In this document: piece by piece, positions 62,372 through 64,000 of the stretch
How the letters are laid out: every line of letters begins with the position of its first letter
How positions within the stretch are numbered: the first letter of the stretch is position 1
DNA from: Saxibacter everestensis
GTDB taxonomy: Bacteria; Actinomycetota; Actinomycetes; Actinomycetales; Brevibacteriaceae
NCBI RefSeq assembly: GCF_025787225.1
Contig: NZ_CP090958.1
Span: forward strand, 682,001-746,000
DNA length: 64,000 nt
Reading direction: 5' to 3'
Position numbers and translations under genes: made by a program
Notes under the pieces: generated by a model
Told to the model about the DNA's origin: nothing
The model's database searches: none
What the model saw: the letters and a program-made list of their open reading frames with translations, nothing else

Positions 62372-63997
62372 ATGTCCAGGATTGAGATTCGCGGACCGCT
62401 GGGCCCGCGGTACGAGGAGATACTGACCCCGGAGGCATTGGCCTTCATCGCGGAGCTGCACTCCCGTTTCGCCGGTGTCCGGCACGACAGGCTGCTTGAC
62501 CGGCAGAAGCAGCGCGCGGAATTCAGCAACGGTCGCAACCCCGGCTTCCGACCCGAGACGGCATCGGTCAGGAACGATCCGGCCTGGAAGGTAGCCGGCG
62601 CAGGGCCGGGACTGGAGGACCGCCGGGTGGAAATCACCGGCCCGGTCGACCAGAAGATGGCGATCAACGCCCTGAACTCGGACGCGCGGGTCTGGCTGGC
62701 CGATCTTGAGGACGCCACCTCGCCGACCTGGGCGAACGTGATCGAGGGACAGGTCAATCTGCGGGATGCGATTCGAGGTGAGCTGGAGTTCACCAACGAG
62801 GCGGGCAAGCACTACTCGGTTGGCGCCGAGACGCCGACCATCGTTGTCCGGCCGCGCGGTTGGCACCTGACCGAGAAGCACCTGCGCTACTTCGACCGCT
62901 TCGGGCAGGGTACGTCCGCGTCCGCTTCGCTGGTCGACTTCGGGCTGTTCTTCTTCCACAATGCGAAGGCATTGATCGAGCAGGGGCGCGGACCGTACTT
63001 CTACCTGCCGAAGCTGGAGAACCACCTGGAAGCGCGGCTGTGGAACGAGGTGTTCGAGTTCGCCCAGGAGTACGTCGGGCTCCGCCGGGGGACGATTCGG
63101 GCCACCGTGCTGATCGAAACCATCACCGCGGCCTTCGAGATGGAAGAGATCCTGTACGAGCTGCGCGACCACTGCGCAGGGTTGAACGCCGGTCGCTGGG
63201 ACTACATCTTCTCGATCATCAAGAACTTCCGGAACCGGGCACGGTTCGTCACGCCTGACCGGAAGAACATCACGATGACCGCGCCATTCATCCGGGCATA
63301 CACCGAGCTGCTGGTCGCAACCTGCCACCGCAGGGGAGCGCACGCCATCGGCGGAATGAGTGCCTTCATCCCTGACCGGCGGAATCCCGAAGTCACCGAA
63401 CGCGCTCTCGAACAGGTGCACGCGGACAAGACCCGGGAGGCCAACGACGGATACGACGGAACCTGGGTCGCGCACCCGGATCTGATCCCGACCGCCCGTG
63501 CCGTCTTCGATCAGGTGCTCGGAAGTCGTCCGAATCAGGTGTCACGCCAGCGCGACGACGTGAGCGTCACCGCGGCCGAACTGGTTGACCTCGGTTCGAT
63601 CACGTCCGTGGTGACGGATGAGGGCCTGCGTTCGAACGTGCGGATCGCGCTGCGCTACATCGAGGCGTGGCTGCGGGGTAACGGTGCCGTAGCAATCGAT
63701 CACCTGATGGAGGATGCCGCCACGGCGGAGATCTCCAGGTCTCAGGTGTGGCAGTGGATCCACCACGAGGCTCGCACAGCAGAGGGCACCGCGATCACTG
63801 TCGGCGAGGTCGAAAGACTGATCGAGCAGGAACTCGGCGCACTTGACCGGCAACCGGAAGACAGGTTCGATGATGCGGTGAGCGTCTTCCGCCAGGTCGC
63901 CCTGGCCGAGGAACTGCCGACATTCCTGACCATAGCTGCGTACACCCAGTTCCTGGTCGAGCCGGCAACGACCGAGCAGCAGCGGAACGCCGCCTGA
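62372..63997 (+). CDS. aceB: Malate synthase A
   Basis: 541 residues. Condenses glyoxylate with acetyl-CoA to malate. AceB features: MAINALNSDARVWLADLEDA followed by TSPTWANVIEGQVNL, PTIVVRPRGWHLTEKHLRYF, TIRATVLIETITAAFEMEEI, CAGLNAGRWDYIFSIIKNFR, and a C-terminal VFRQVALAEELPTFLTIAAY. This is the 530-550 residue malate synthase A, not the larger G form. AGGAGCAAAAAG upstream gives a good ribosome site. It ends 3 bp before the window edge. Confidence 0.97.
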   Translation: MSRIEIRGPLGPRYEEILTPEALAFIAELHSRFAGVRHDRLLDRQKQRAEFSNGRNPGFRPETASVRNDPAWKVAGAGPGLEDRRVEITGPVDQKMAINALNSDARVWLADLEDATSPTWANVIEGQVNLRDAIRGELEFTNEAGKHYSVGAETPTIVVRPRGWHLTEKHLRYFDRFGQGTSASASLVDFGLFFFHNAKALIEQGRGPYFYLPKLENHLEARLWNEVFEFAQEYVGLRRGTIRATVLIETITAAFEMEEILYELRDHCAGLNAGRWDYIFSIIKNFRNRARFVTPDRKNITMTAPFIRAYTELLVATCHRRGAHAIGGMSAFIPDRRNPEVTERALEQVHADKTREANDGYDGTWVAHPDLIPTARAVFDQVLGSRPNQVSRQRDDVSVTAAELVDLGSITSVVTDEGLRSNVRIALRYIEAWLRGNGAVAIDHLMEDAATAEISRSQVWQWIHHEARTAEGTAITVGEVERLIEQELGALDRQPEDRFDDAVSVFRQVALAEELPTFLTIAAYTQFLVEPATTEQQRNAA

Positions 63998-64000
63998 GCG

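Overview
The window looks like chromosomal DNA of a high-GC actinomycete. Evidence from gene content: a RamB-type regulator divergent from aceA/aceB, two resuscitation-promoting factors with DUF348/G5 domains, a GroEL with a His-rich tail behind two CIRCE operators, GuaB3, a Pmt-type protein mannosyltransferase, SURF1 and DUF3817 next to guaA, and a BioMNY transporter. Start codons are often GTG and stops overlap starts (ATGA, TGATG). A Micrococcales member (Brevibacteriaceae-like) is my inference; no rRNA or tRNA gene is present to confirm it.

Layout. (1) 1-6924, minus strand: a nonulosonic (sialic-type) acid polymer locus. It holds a NeuA-HAD phosphatase-NeuB fusion, a GT42 sialyltransferase fused to a GT8 domain, a GT2 enzyme, a polysialyltransferase-like protein and a partial gene running off the left edge. 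(2) 7063-9905: a fumarate-reductase/aspartate-oxidase-type flavoprotein divergent from a LysR regulator, bounded by a 55-bp imperfect direct repeat. (3) 10.2-18.4 kb: a patchy region with a VOC protein, DUF1905, a membrane protein, GT2, DNA photolyase, manganese catalase with two mini membrane proteins, and a CPA1 antiporter. (4) 18.4-27.3 kb: conserved core with pmt, two DUF4190 proteins, rsmI, metG, tatD and two tandem rpf genes. (5) 27.3-33 kb: SRPBCC protein with divergent AraC regulator, groES-groEL1, an RluA-type pseudouridine synthase and an alpha/beta hydrolase. (6) 33.2-47.7 kb: purine genes guaB, guaB3 and guaA, with a complete molybdenum hydroxylase (form II CO-dehydrogenase-like) cluster moxR-coxE-xdhC-coxS-coxL-coxM-coxG sitting between guaB and guaB3. 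(7) 47.7-49.7 kb: bioY-bioM-bioN. (8) 49.8-59.2 kb: an accessory catabolic module with a LacI regulator, TetR-controlled efflux MFS, an MHS carboxylate transporter, and a minus-strand operon of solute-binding-like protein, acyl-CoA ligase, CoA-transferase and enoyl-CoA hydratase. (9) 59.4-64 kb: ramB and the glyoxylate shunt aceA-aceB.

How the parts work together. Region 1 should make a CMP-nonulosonate and polymerise it on a surface glycan. In region 8 a near-identical operator-like palindrome lies in the promoter of the MHS transporter and upstream of the CoA operon, so the LacI protein probably controls uptake and CoA-activation of one unknown carboxylic acid. Acetyl-CoA from such catabolism could feed the RamB-controlled glyoxylate shunt next door. 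A 76-bp hairpin-ended repeat occurs twice, with related short hairpins at a third place. All functional calls are from reading the sequence; no database search was made.
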